Below are positions 4,401-10,774 of a stretch of 10,774 bases of DNA, piece after piece. Positions within the stretch are counted from its first letter, which is position 1; every line of letters begins with the position of its first letter. This DNA is from Candidatus Omnitrophota bacterium (GTDB taxonomy: Bacteria > Omnitrophota > Gorgyraeia > Tantalellales > Tantalellaceae), in NCBI GenBank assembly GCA_013204685.1, contig JABMSC010000187.1:1-10774 (forward strand). Reading direction: 5' to 3'. The notes below the pieces were generated by a model. The model was not told the DNA's origin and did no database searches. It worked only from the letters and a program-made list of their open reading frames with translations. Position numbers and translations under genes: made by a program.

Positions 4401-5996
4401 CTATCGATTATTCGTAACCAGAACATATTTCCCGGATTCACCTATGGGCTGAGATAAAAGATCTTCACCGCGTTCTCTCTTCATCTGTTCATAATGTTTG
4501 CGTTGGATTACGCACCACACCCGTTCGTCCCTCGAAATAAACCCGAGTAAGTCCCCAAAACGGTGAATGTTCTCTACATCCGTCCTGTCGGCATAAAAAG
4601 CGATCCCCCGGCGATGATCATCTTCTCCCCCCAAAGGAACTCCCGGTTCGACTATCCATTTCACGATCGTAGCCAAAGGCCTGCTGGATTCAAGCTCTCC
4701 GACCACCGGGAGAACATAGCTTACCAGGGGATATGACATAAGAATAACCGCCAGAATGATAGCCATAAAAGAATTTATTGTCTTCCTTTCCCTGAAGAAA
4801 AATATTGATAAGATGAGTCCCAGAGAGAAAAAAATTGAAGCCAATATTGTGCCGCTGCCCACTATTGGATACTCATGCCTCATCAGAAAATAAAAACCTA
4901 TCAGAGCCCCAAGACTGATAAAAATAAACGCAAAGTAAGAAATCTTCATATACTTCTCTAAACGTTTATCGTCTTTGCCAAGAGTTACAACCCTTTCCCA
5001 GAATCTTCCGGCCACTAGCGCCAGTACGGGGAAAAGAGGGAGAATATATGTGACCAGCTTAGTCCTTGATGCTGAGAAAAATATAAAAACCACAAGAAAC
5101 CAAATAAGGAGAAATGATCTGTACCCCCCCGTTAAAGATGTGTCGTCGCGCCGTTTATACATATCCCATGCGCCGGCAACCATAAAAGTGGTCCACGGAA
5201 AAACCCCTCCTAAAACTATTGGAATATAGAAAAACGGTGAACTTCCTATACGGTGTTCGGGATGGAGGAATCTGGTAATATTCTGGAAACCAAAAAACTC
5301 TCCGATAAATGTGCTGCCGTGCACGCGTGATACGGCTACATACCAGGGCACGCTAACTGCCAGAAAAACCACTATGCACCAGAATATGGGGACCTCTCTG
5401 AGTCTTTTCCACTGGCGATTCAATAGAATGTATAGAAGAACTATTGCCCCCGGGATAAAAAGACCAACAGGGCCCTTTGTTAAAACGGCTAATGCCGCCA
5501 TTATCGAAGCAAGAATGTAATACCCTCTTCCATGCTTTTCCCAGGCATACAGAAAAAACAAGAGAGAATAAAGTATAAATACCGTAAGGACCATATCGGT
5601 AACGCAGGCTCTGCCCAAAACCAGGTAGAGCGCGGAAGTGGCCAGGATTAGCCCGGATAAATACCCGCACAAACGTGAAAACATGAGCCGACCCAAAAGA
5701 TATATCCCGATCACACCCGCAACCGCAAAAACAGCGGACGAAAACCTGGCGGAAAACTCAGTAATTCCTAAAAATACATAACTTAAGATCACAAGCCAGT
5801 AATATAATACGGGTTTCTCAAACTGGGGACTCCCGAAAATCCGGGGTGTGGTCCAGTCGCCGGAGACGAGCATCTCCCTGGCGGACTGGGCATAGAAAGA
5901 TTCGTCCGGATCGGTAAGTGCCATATTGCCGAGCCCGAAAAAGAATAGAAATGCCGCAATAAGCGTTATGATCAATATATAATAAGTATTTTTCAT
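4401..5996 (-). CDS. ArnT-like membrane glycosyltransferase (PMT/GT39-GT83 superfamily)
   Basis: A 531-residue GT-C glycosyltransferase that uses a polyprenyl-phosphate sugar on the periplasmic side of the inner membrane. After the first membrane helix (about residues 4-22) comes TDPDESFYAQSAREML (28-43), with the acidic pair (D31, E32) that is catalytic in ArnT and PMT relatives. FEKPVLYYW follows (59-67), then TKGPVG (173-178), FLHPEHRIGSSPFFY (243-257) and SASRTKLVTYILPLFP (308-323), all in the ArnT order. About a dozen hydrophobic segments precede a soluble C-terminal domain of about 90 residues, as in ArnT. The ATG at 5996 has a modest AGGA site before it, and a promoter lies at 6020-6049. 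With the downstream GT2 and deacetylase it forms a set matching FlmK-FlmF2-NaxD, so transfer of an amino sugar to lipid A is the favoured role. Protein glycosylation is the main alternative. Confidence 0.9.
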   Translation of the reverse strand: MKNTYYILIITLIAAFLFFFGLGNMALTDPDESFYAQSAREMLVSGDWTTPRIFGSPQFEKPVLYYWLVILSYVFLGITEFSARFSSAVFAVAGVIGIYLLGRLMFSRLCGYLSGLILATSALYLVLGRACVTDMVLTVFILYSLLFFLYAWEKHGRGYYILASIMAALAVLTKGPVGLFIPGAIVLLYILLNRQWKRLREVPIFWCIVVFLAVSVPWYVAVSRVHGSTFIGEFFGFQNITRFLHPEHRIGSSPFFYIPIVLGGVFPWTTFMVAGAWDMYKRRDDTSLTGGYRSFLLIWFLVVFIFFSASRTKLVTYILPLFPVLALVAGRFWERVVTLGKDDKRLEKYMKISYFAFIFISLGALIGFYFLMRHEYPIVGSGTILASIFFSLGLILSIFFFRERKTINSFMAIILAVILMSYPLVSYVLPVVGELESSRPLATIVKWIVEPGVPLGGEDDHRRGIAFYADRTDVENIHRFGDLLGFISRDERVWCVIQRKHYEQMKRERGEDLLSQPIGESGKYVLVTNNR

Positions 5997-6019
5997 TATT
6001 TATGTCCTAAGTTATCCTA

Positions 6020-6049
6020 ATAATATATGCAATAGCCACATTAAGTCAA
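6020..6049 (-). promoter_or_regulatory. Promoter of the glycosyltransferase operon
   Basis: TTGACT (6049-6044) is followed on the minus strand by TATATT at 6027-6022 (16-base spacer) or TATTAT at 6025-6020 (18-base spacer). Either suits a sigma-70-type promoter upstream of the ATG at 5996. Confidence 0.6.
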
Positions 6050-6116
6050 CACTTAATTCCTCACTTACTCCCCCCATAAGCTATTACAGTAAATTCACAA
6101 AATATCTGTTTGTTTC

Positions 6117-6145
6117 TTGACGGAGCTATATATATAATATATACT
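6117..6145 (+). promoter_or_regulatory. Promoter of the MshEN-like/outer-membrane gene pair
   Basis: TTGACG (6117-6122), a 17-base spacer and TATACT (6140-6145) sit in an alternating AT tract. It is divergent from the promoter at 6020-6049 within the 192-bp gap between the two transcription units. Confidence 0.65.
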
Positions 6146-6188
6146 ATTCCCAGGTTTCATAAGGTTTTTTATCTGTTCATTTATACAA

Positions 6189-6449
6189 ATGTCCATATTT
6201 AAGAAAAAACGAAGATTATTCGGCGAAATAGCTGTTAAAAAAGGTCTGGTCTCAGAAAGGGATATCGCCGGCGCTCTGGAGATCCAGCGGGATTATGTTG
6301 AAAGACACGATCTGCAAAAGAAGATCGGGGCCATATTGATCGAAAAAGGGGTCCTTTCGCCGGTGGACGTCGAGGCCATTCTTGAAGAACAAAAACCTCA
6401 AGCAAGTCTAATGGCATGGTTTACAGCTCTGTTCAACCTGAGCAGATAA
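6189..6449 (+). CDS. Stand-alone MshEN/GspE N-terminal-like domain protein
   Basis: An 86-residue protein made almost wholly of two related helical repeats: LFGEIAVKKGLVSERDIAGALEIQ-type at residues 10-33 and KIGAILIEKGVLSPVDVEAILEEQ-type at 45-68. This 'LGEILVEKGLIS..DLEEAL' pattern is that of the MshEN/T2SSE N-terminal domain, which in MshE binds cyclic di-GMP and in many ATPases mediates docking. There is no ATPase domain, so it would be a small adaptor or sensor. The start ATG at 6189 has no obvious Shine-Dalgarno sequence, only an AT-rich leader. The outer-membrane protein gene follows 27 bases later on the same strand, so the two are probably co-transcribed. Whether it binds c-di-GMP is not decided by what I see, since the binding residues of these domains vary. 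Confidence 0.82.
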   Translation: MSIFKKKRRLFGEIAVKKGLVSERDIAGALEIQRDYVERHDLQKKIGAILIEKGVLSPVDVEAILEEQKPQASLMAWFTALFNLSR

Positions 6450-6476
6450 TATTCTGTCGATCCTCAGGGAAAAAAT

Positions 6477-7388
6477 ATGAAAAAAACTATATCAATATTA
6501 TTAGTCTCATGTATCCTCCTCCCCCAACTCGCGTTTGCCGGGGCATGGACCCTTCCTAAAAGAAATATCTGGGGTGAGTACTTCTTTAAGATCAATTACG
6601 CCAAGAGAGAATACGACAGCAACGGAAAATCCATACGTAAAGCTAACGGTGCAAGGACCTGGGGCTGGTCTATGATCCCCGCGATCGAATATGGTGTAAC
6701 TGACTGGCTCACGGCAATATGGAAAATAGAATATAAAGAAGGTCATTATAAAGAGTATTCCCGACCCGGGGCATGGGGACCATATTCGGTTAAAAATCAC
6801 GGGGTTACAGAAACGCAAGTGGGCGCGAGACTCCGCATCCTGGAAGACCCCGTCGTGTTCAGCACGCAGCTTAAAGGTTTTATATACACCGGATATAACA
6901 ATGGAAAAGAAGGTCTTGCGCGGCAACCCGGTCTAAGCGACGCCTGCGATTCGCTGGAATGGCGATTTCTGTTCGGCAAATTCGTAAACTCTAAAATACC
7001 TTTCTATGGAGGCCTTGAAACCGGTTACAGGTGGAGAAACAGGGATGTAGCCAATGATATCCCGTTCTTTGTGGAATTCGGTTTTTGGCCGGTTAAGTGG
7101 CTCTTGGTAAAAACCGAGATCGACGGCTACTGGTGCCACAGGGGGACCGGTAATATCCGAAAAGAATATGCCGTATGGCGTATAGGTCCTGTGATCCAGC
7201 TCCTGGACATCTATCGTTTGTTCAGAGGGGACCAGCTGAAAGGCAACCAATTCGCTGATGATGTAACCCTTAAAGGAAAATCTTTCAACCTGGAAATACA
7301 GTACGGAGAAACCTTCTGGGGAAGAGGGTTCCCGAATGGAGTTTCGCAGGATCATGAAGTAGTCTTTAAGATCTCGGGGCAGTATTAG
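6477..7388 (+). CDS. Secreted protein, probable outer-membrane beta-barrel
   Basis: A 303-residue protein of unrecognised family. It has a clean signal peptide: MKKTISILLVSCILLPQLAFA with likely cleavage before GAW at about residue 22. The mature part is rich in Trp, Tyr and Phe in alternating patterns (WGEYFFKINYAKREY, FYGGLETGYRWRNR, FFVEFGFWPVKWLLVKTEI), and it ends VVFKISGQY with a terminal aromatic residue. These are the usual marks of an outer-membrane beta-barrel, probably of 10-14 strands. A CAGGGA sequence sits at good distance before the ATG. It follows the MshEN-like gene by 27 bases and ends at a strong terminator. The function is unknown; transport or surface structure are possibilities. 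The barrel reading is from pattern only. Confidence 0.8.
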   Translation: MKKTISILLVSCILLPQLAFAGAWTLPKRNIWGEYFFKINYAKREYDSNGKSIRKANGARTWGWSMIPAIEYGVTDWLTAIWKIEYKEGHYKEYSRPGAWGPYSVKNHGVTETQVGARLRILEDPVVFSTQLKGFIYTGYNNGKEGLARQPGLSDACDSLEWRFLFGKFVNSKIPFYGGLETGYRWRNRDVANDIPFFVEFGFWPVKWLLVKTEIDGYWCHRGTGNIRKEYAVWRIGPVIQLLDIYRLFRGDQLKGNQFADDVTLKGKSFNLEIQYGETFWGRGFPNGVSQDHEVVFKISGQY

Positions 7389-7414
7389 TTTAAGCGTTAA
7401 GCGGTAAGTAAGAC

Positions 7415-7453
7415 AAAAAAAAAGAGTACCTTCGCCGAAGGTACTCTTTTTTT
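7415..7453. terminator. Bidirectional terminator between convergent genes
   Basis: GAGTACCTTCG pairs perfectly with CGAAGGTACTC around a minimal loop, with A residues before and T residues after. It ends the outer-membrane gene from the left and the binding-protein gene, which stops at 7474, from the right. Confidence 0.92.
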
Positions 7454-7473
7454 GCTTTTAGACTTTAGGTCTA

Positions 7474-8706
7474 CTAGTTCCTAGCCTTCATCTCTTTCCG
7501 CATTTCATCCGCTGCTTTCTTCAGTTCCGCGCCTGCGTCTGCATTTTTCAGTATTACCATCTGGATCGCGTGGTTTACAGCCCTGGTGCTCGCATCCCAT
7601 GAGAGAACCGGCGGCGGGCCTTGAGCGTCTTTCGCCTGATCTTCAAGAACGCGTTTATATTTCTTATCCATCGGCAGATCTTTCCATGCATCCATGTTGG
7701 GAGGAAGATACGCGTCTTCCGTCTCCAGAGAAGATTCATACATCTTTACCTGATTTTCAGGCTTGAACAAAAATTTTATAAACTCCCACGCCTCTGGTTT
7801 CATTGTAGATTTTGAGAATATTCCGAATATCCTTCCCCCGATAAAAGCGGTTCTTTTACCTGAAGGGCCTTTGGGAAGCATGCTTATTGCCCATTTACCC
7901 TTTATCTCAGGAGCGCCTATCGTAAGTGAGATTATTTTCCAGTTCCCGGAAATCGCAATTGGATAGTCACCCGTTCTCATCCCCTGCTCAATAGGTACAG
8001 TTGTTTTAGGTACGCCTTCGGCGTAAAGCTGGGCAAGATAATTGAGTCCCTCCGCCGCTTCGGGTGAGTCAAGAGTGACTTCCGTACAATCATCGTTGTA
8101 GTAACTTCCACCGGCTTGCCACAAAAACGGCGAATAACCTATCCAGTCAAGTGCCCCCCAATGCAGCACCATACTTTTATTTTGCGCTTTGAGTTCGCGC
8201 AATACCTCCAGAAGCTCCTGCCATGTTTGCGGAGGATCCGGAACTATATCAGTTCTATAATACATAATATGTTCCGACATATCGAAAGGTATGCCGTACA
8301 CTTTATCGCCCACCCGGGTAGATCTTAATATGCCCGGGAATATCTTCTTCTCCAGCGCGCTTACTTCTCCCGGAAATTCTTTTCTTAAGTCTACCATCGC
8401 GCCCAACTCACCGAATTCCATGCCCCATGTAAGACCCATGGACCCTATGTCCGGTGCAACATCTCCGGCTATAGAAGTAAGGTATTTACTGTGGGCATTC
8501 CCCCACGAAATTGCCTGACATACAACCTTAACTCCGGTCTGGGCGGTGAATTCCTCGCTTATAGCCGCGATGGTCTGCGCTTGAGACTCTGAACCAACAT
8601 GCCATACCATGATTTCATTTTTCTTCTTCGTCCCTCCGCCACAACCTGCCAGAGAAACAGTAAAAATGACTGCTAGTACTGCTGTGAAGATCTTTCTAAC
8701 TATCAC
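7474..8706 (-). CDS. ABC importer sugar-binding lipoprotein (family 1 solute-binding protein)
   Basis: A 410-residue extracytoplasmic solute-binding protein, expected to capture an oligosaccharide for an ABC importer. The N-terminus has a lysine/arginine start, a hydrophobic stretch and the lipobox LAGC at residues 19-22, so Cys22 would be lipidated. The mature part begins EIMVWHVGSESQAQTIAAIS and continues with features of the MalE/UgpB-like group: EEFTAQTGVKV, SIAGDVAPDIGSM, GKVYGIPFD-type DKVYGIPFDMSEHIMYYRTD, and the C-terminal EAWEFIKFLF. The start is GTG at 8706-8704, with AAGGAG five bases upstream. It lies 25 bases after the ROK gene in the same direction. No permease or ATPase gene follows, since the terminator at 7415-7453 closes the unit. 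The transport partners must be upstream outside the window or elsewhere. The neighbouring glycoside hydrolase suggests a mannan- or glucan-type oligosaccharide, which is inference. Confidence 0.92.
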   Translation of the reverse strand: MIVRKIFTAVLAVIFTVSLAGCGGGTKKKNEIMVWHVGSESQAQTIAAISEEFTAQTGVKVVCQAISWGNAHSKYLTSIAGDVAPDIGSMGLTWGMEFGELGAMVDLRKEFPGEVSALEKKIFPGILRSTRVGDKVYGIPFDMSEHIMYYRTDIVPDPPQTWQELLEVLRELKAQNKSMVLHWGALDWIGYSPFLWQAGGSYYNDDCTEVTLDSPEAAEGLNYLAQLYAEGVPKTTVPIEQGMRTGDYPIAISGNWKIISLTIGAPEIKGKWAISMLPKGPSGKRTAFIGGRIFGIFSKSTMKPEAWEFIKFLFKPENQVKMYESSLETEDAYLPPNMDAWKDLPMDKKYKRVLEDQAKDAQGPPPVLSWDASTRAVNHAIQMVILKNADAGAELKKAADEMRKEMKARN

Positions 8707-8731
8707 ATATTCTCCTTGCTTTTAACAAAAA

Positions 8732-9991
8732 TTATACTTTCGCGAACAAGTTCTGGATAACAAGACCTGCTGCGCCGGCAGCCACTACATCGTCCCCAAG
8801 ACTTGTCGGTAATATCTTGATGATCTTTACGGATTCTTCGTAAGCCCATTTTCTTACCGATTTTCTCACCGCGGAAAAGAATACGTCGCCCGCTTTTTCT
8901 ATGCCTCTGCCTATAACCACAACTTCGGGGTTAAAGAGGTTTATCAAAAAAGCTATCTTGACGCCAAGATATTCTCCGGCCTCTTCCAGGACCTTTTTAG
9001 CCAGCTCATCGCCTTTTTCGGCTGCCTCAATAACCACGCTGAAGCATATATTCTCCTTATTCCCTCCGACTATTTCTGTTATGAGAGTTTTGTCATCCGG
9101 GTTTTCTTCGAGATGCGCATTTACCCTTGCCGGTATACCCAGGTCTATCCCCCGCGAGCGTAAGCAACATCCGTAATCATAACTCGCCCAGCAATTCTGG
9201 GGTCCGGGTTCCTCTCCCGGATGAGGCGGGTTTAAATTCAGTTCCCCGGCGCTTTTTGTAGCGCCATAATACAGATCCCCTTTTATCACAAGACCGCAGC
9301 TGGAATCAGAACATAAAAAGATAAGGTTAGCAGCCGTACTCCCGGCGCCTATACCAGACCATCTTTCACCAAAGGCTGCCAGTGTCGCGTCGTGTTCAAT
9401 GAGAGTAGGCGCGCCGAAAGTGTTCTCCAGCGTATCAAGCATAGTGGTGTAGCTTACGATCTGTTCATCCTCGACGGCATATCTTACCATTCCGCGGTAC
9501 CTGTCGATCACACCCCATATGCCTACTCCTATTCCCTTTACATCAGAAGAGGTGACTCCCGATTCTTTGATAAGAGACTCGGTTAGATCCACAACCTTAC
9601 TGGTCAATTTTTCAAAAGATTCTTTTTCTTTCTTGATGGTCTCCCTCACAATGATCTTCCCGGAAAGGTCCATCAGAACTCCCACTATTGAAGAATCTAT
9701 CGTAAGGTGCGGGGACCCAAGATCTATTCCTATACTATATCCATATTCGCGATTTAATTTTAAGAGTTCCGGCCTTCGGCCGCCTGTGGATATATCAAGT
9801 CCGGTTTCAAACACAACTTTCTGCTTGATATATTTGCTGACATAATTAGAAATGGTAACAATATTGAGATCTGTGATCTTTGAAATATCCGCGCGGGAGA
9901 TCTCCCCGCCTCTGCGTATAGCATCAAGTATGCCGAGTTTTCTGCGTTCTTTTTCTGTTAGCCTGCCTTCTTCTATTACGAAATCTTTCAT
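8732..9991 (-). CDS. ROK-family transcriptional regulator with degenerate sugar-kinase signatures
   Basis: A 419-residue NagC/Mlc/XylR-like protein. Residues about 15-75 form a winged helix-turn-helix (KLGILDAIRRGGEISRADIS...IVTISNYVSKYI, then STGGRRPELL), followed by the ROK actin-like fold starting YSIGIDLG at 85-92. As in repressors, the phosphate-binding GGT of kinases is missing. Other signatures are altered too. The usual END[AN] is EHDA (199-202), keeping the Asp but not the Asn. The GE-x-GH of the zinc site is GELNLN (249-254), and the CxCGxxGC cluster is reduced to NCWASYDYGCC (C267, C275, C276). GRGIEK and the C-terminal AAGAAGLV are normal. A GAGGGG site lies before the ATG at 9991. 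It precedes the binding-protein gene by 25 bases and probably represses this locus until a sugar ligand appears. Confidence 0.9.
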   Translation of the reverse strand: MKDFVIEEGRLTEKERRKLGILDAIRRGGEISRADISKITDLNIVTISNYVSKYIKQKVVFETGLDISTGGRRPELLKLNREYGYSIGIDLGSPHLTIDSSIVGVLMDLSGKIIVRETIKKEKESFEKLTSKVVDLTESLIKESGVTSSDVKGIGVGIWGVIDRYRGMVRYAVEDEQIVSYTTMLDTLENTFGAPTLIEHDATLAAFGERWSGIGAGSTAANLIFLCSDSSCGLVIKGDLYYGATKSAGELNLNPPHPGEEPGPQNCWASYDYGCCLRSRGIDLGIPARVNAHLEENPDDKTLITEIVGGNKENICFSVVIEAAEKGDELAKKVLEEAGEYLGVKIAFLINLFNPEVVVIGRGIEKAGDVFFSAVRKSVRKWAYEESVKIIKILPTSLGDDVVAAGAAGLVIQNLFAKV

Positions 9992-10040
9992 GTCAAATCC
10001 CCTCTCTGTTTATCCTTCGTATGACACTTGAAATCGAATA

Positions 10041-10061
10041 CAGTATATTGATAGCAGTATA
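10041..10061. promoter_or_regulatory. Direct repeat upstream of the ROK gene, possible operator or -10 region
   Basis: CAGTATA occurs at 10041-10047 and again at 10055-10061, 14 bases apart. On the minus strand each holds TATACT, a fair -10 hexamer, but neither has a good -35 partner. The site is in the 87-base gap between the hydrolase stop and the ROK start. Use as an operator for the adjacent regulator is only a possibility. Confidence 0.25.
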
Positions 10062-10078
10062 AATGATATATCTGTTAT

Positions 10079-10774
10079 TTATTCGAATTTATTCGAACGG
10101 CTGGCCGGTTTAGCATACCAGTCTTTTATGACTTCTTCAGCCGGTTTGTTCTGCGGCGTAAAACTTCTATTGTAGCGGCCGCCCATATTCACATTGGTCC
10201 CCCAATACCACCAATAGAGACCATAGAACCATTCTTTATCCCAGAAAATATCAAGGAGGGCCTTATAATAATTCTCCTGAAGAGTGAGGTTCACTTCGGT
10301 CCTTGCAACATGTTCCCACGGCCGTATAGCAGCGCCATCCGCCGAATTGCATCCTATCTCGGGGAAAATAACCGGTTTACCGACTCCTTTCTGGAATTCC
10401 TCTATTTCTATCACCCACTTATTCCACCCCTCTTTAAGCTCCTCGTATGTAGGAACCATTTTTTCGGTTAAAGGGAAATAAGCGTTTATGCCGATGTAAT
10501 CCAGGTCATCCCAAAACCGTATGTCCATGTACCTATCCCAGTGCGCCGCGTATGTCAAGAGGCCCGGGTATTTGTTTCTTACCTTCTTAATGAGATCTTT
10601 CCAGAGATAACCTTTTATCGTAGCGGACACCGATAGTTCCGTGCCTATACATATCATTTCAACTTTTTCGTTCTTTGCTATTTCAGTATAATGCAGAATA
10701 TAGTTTGTATATTTTTCGAACCATTCTTCCCATCCGGCCTCGTCGCCGGAAGCTATCTCACCTCTCCAGCTTCC
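10079..10774 (-). CDS. Glycoside hydrolase, GH113-like TIM barrel, C-terminal part
   Basis: The gene enters from the right edge; 231 codons are visible and the frame is open to the window end, so the internal ATG at 10657 is not the start. The visible part begins GSWRGEIASGDEAGWEEWF. It has CIGTELSVS with a Glu at the end of an expected beta-4 strand (acid/base), YIGINAYFPLTEK, and KPVIFPEIGCNSADG with the expected beta-7 Glu (nucleophile). Towards the end it has YGLYWWYWGTNVNMGGRYNRSFTPQNKPAEEVI. This order matches GH113 mannanase-like enzymes and their uncharacterised relatives, which act on beta-mannans or other beta-linked glycans with retention. Whether a signal peptide is present is not visible. 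It is the first visible gene of a locus with the ROK regulator and sugar-binding lipoprotein. Family assignment is good; substrate is uncertain. Confidence 0.82.
   Translation of the reverse strand, partial: GSWRGEIASGDEAGWEEWFEKYTNYILHYTEIAKNEKVEMICIGTELSVSATIKGYLWKDLIKKVRNKYPGLLTYAAHWDRYMDIRFWDDLDYIGINAYFPLTEKMVPTYEELKEGWNKWVIEIEEFQKGVGKPVIFPEIGCNSADGAAIRPWEHVARTEVNLTLQENYYKALLDIFWDKEWFYGLYWWYWGTNVNMGGRYNRSFTPQNKPAEEVIKDWYAKPASRSNKFE

Noticed and set aside
5353..5670. 105-codon minus-strand ORF inside the ArnT-like gene
   Set aside because: It is in another frame of a clearly coding membrane transferase and shows no independent signal.
10079..10097. Tandem TTATTCGAA repeat at the end of the hydrolase gene
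   Set aside because: It is only two short copies and spans the stop codon; it looks like a minor local duplication with no further support.

Overview
The window reads as a Gram-negative bacterial chromosome of moderate GC. It encodes a probable outer-membrane barrel, a set of lipid A-type sugar-modifying enzymes and a lipoprotein with a lipobox. The stand-alone MshEN-like domain and the general gene mix would fit a candidate-phylum PVC-type bacterium such as Omnitrophota, but that placement is inference and weak. No rRNA, CRISPR array or intact transposase was seen.

Region 1 (1-1642, all on the minus strand) is a housekeeping block. It holds the N-terminal part of a Na+/Ca2+ exchanger-family protein running off the left edge, a roughly 300-base stretch with only a doubtful 31-codon ORF, then tmRNA (ssrA) with its terminator, and smpB. 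SmpB and tmRNA form the trans-translation ribosome-rescue pair. The tmRNA appears to encode an unusually long 35-residue tag, and smpB has a near-ideal promoter placed so close that its mRNA should be almost leaderless.

Region 2 (1679-2803, plus strand) starts with a tRNA-Leu(CAG) gene with its own promoter and terminator. Downstream, the last 17 bases of the tRNA recur twice at about 200-bp intervals. Each recurrence is preceded by a shared box and a small hairpin whose stem differs between the copies by compensatory changes. This array is the least explained structure in the window. The third tail abuts the promoter of two tandem, paralogous small membrane-protein genes, which end at a strong bidirectional terminator.

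Region 3 (2821-6049, minus strand) is a tight three-gene operon: an ArnT-like membrane glycosyltransferase, a soluble GT2 glycosyltransferase and a YdjC/ChbG-family deacetylase. This matches the logic of the Francisella FlmK/FlmF2/NaxD system, in which a sugar is loaded on undecaprenyl phosphate, deacetylated and transferred to lipid A.

Region 4 (6117-7453, plus strand), divergent from region 3, encodes a small two-repeat MshEN-like protein and a secreted, probable outer-membrane beta-barrel protein, closed by a bidirectional terminator.

Region 5 (7474-10774, minus strand) is a carbohydrate-use locus. In transcription order it holds the C-terminal part of a GH113-like glycoside hydrolase, a ROK-family repressor-like protein with degenerate signature residues, and a sugar-binding lipoprotein of an ABC importer. 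No permease or ATPase gene is present within the window.
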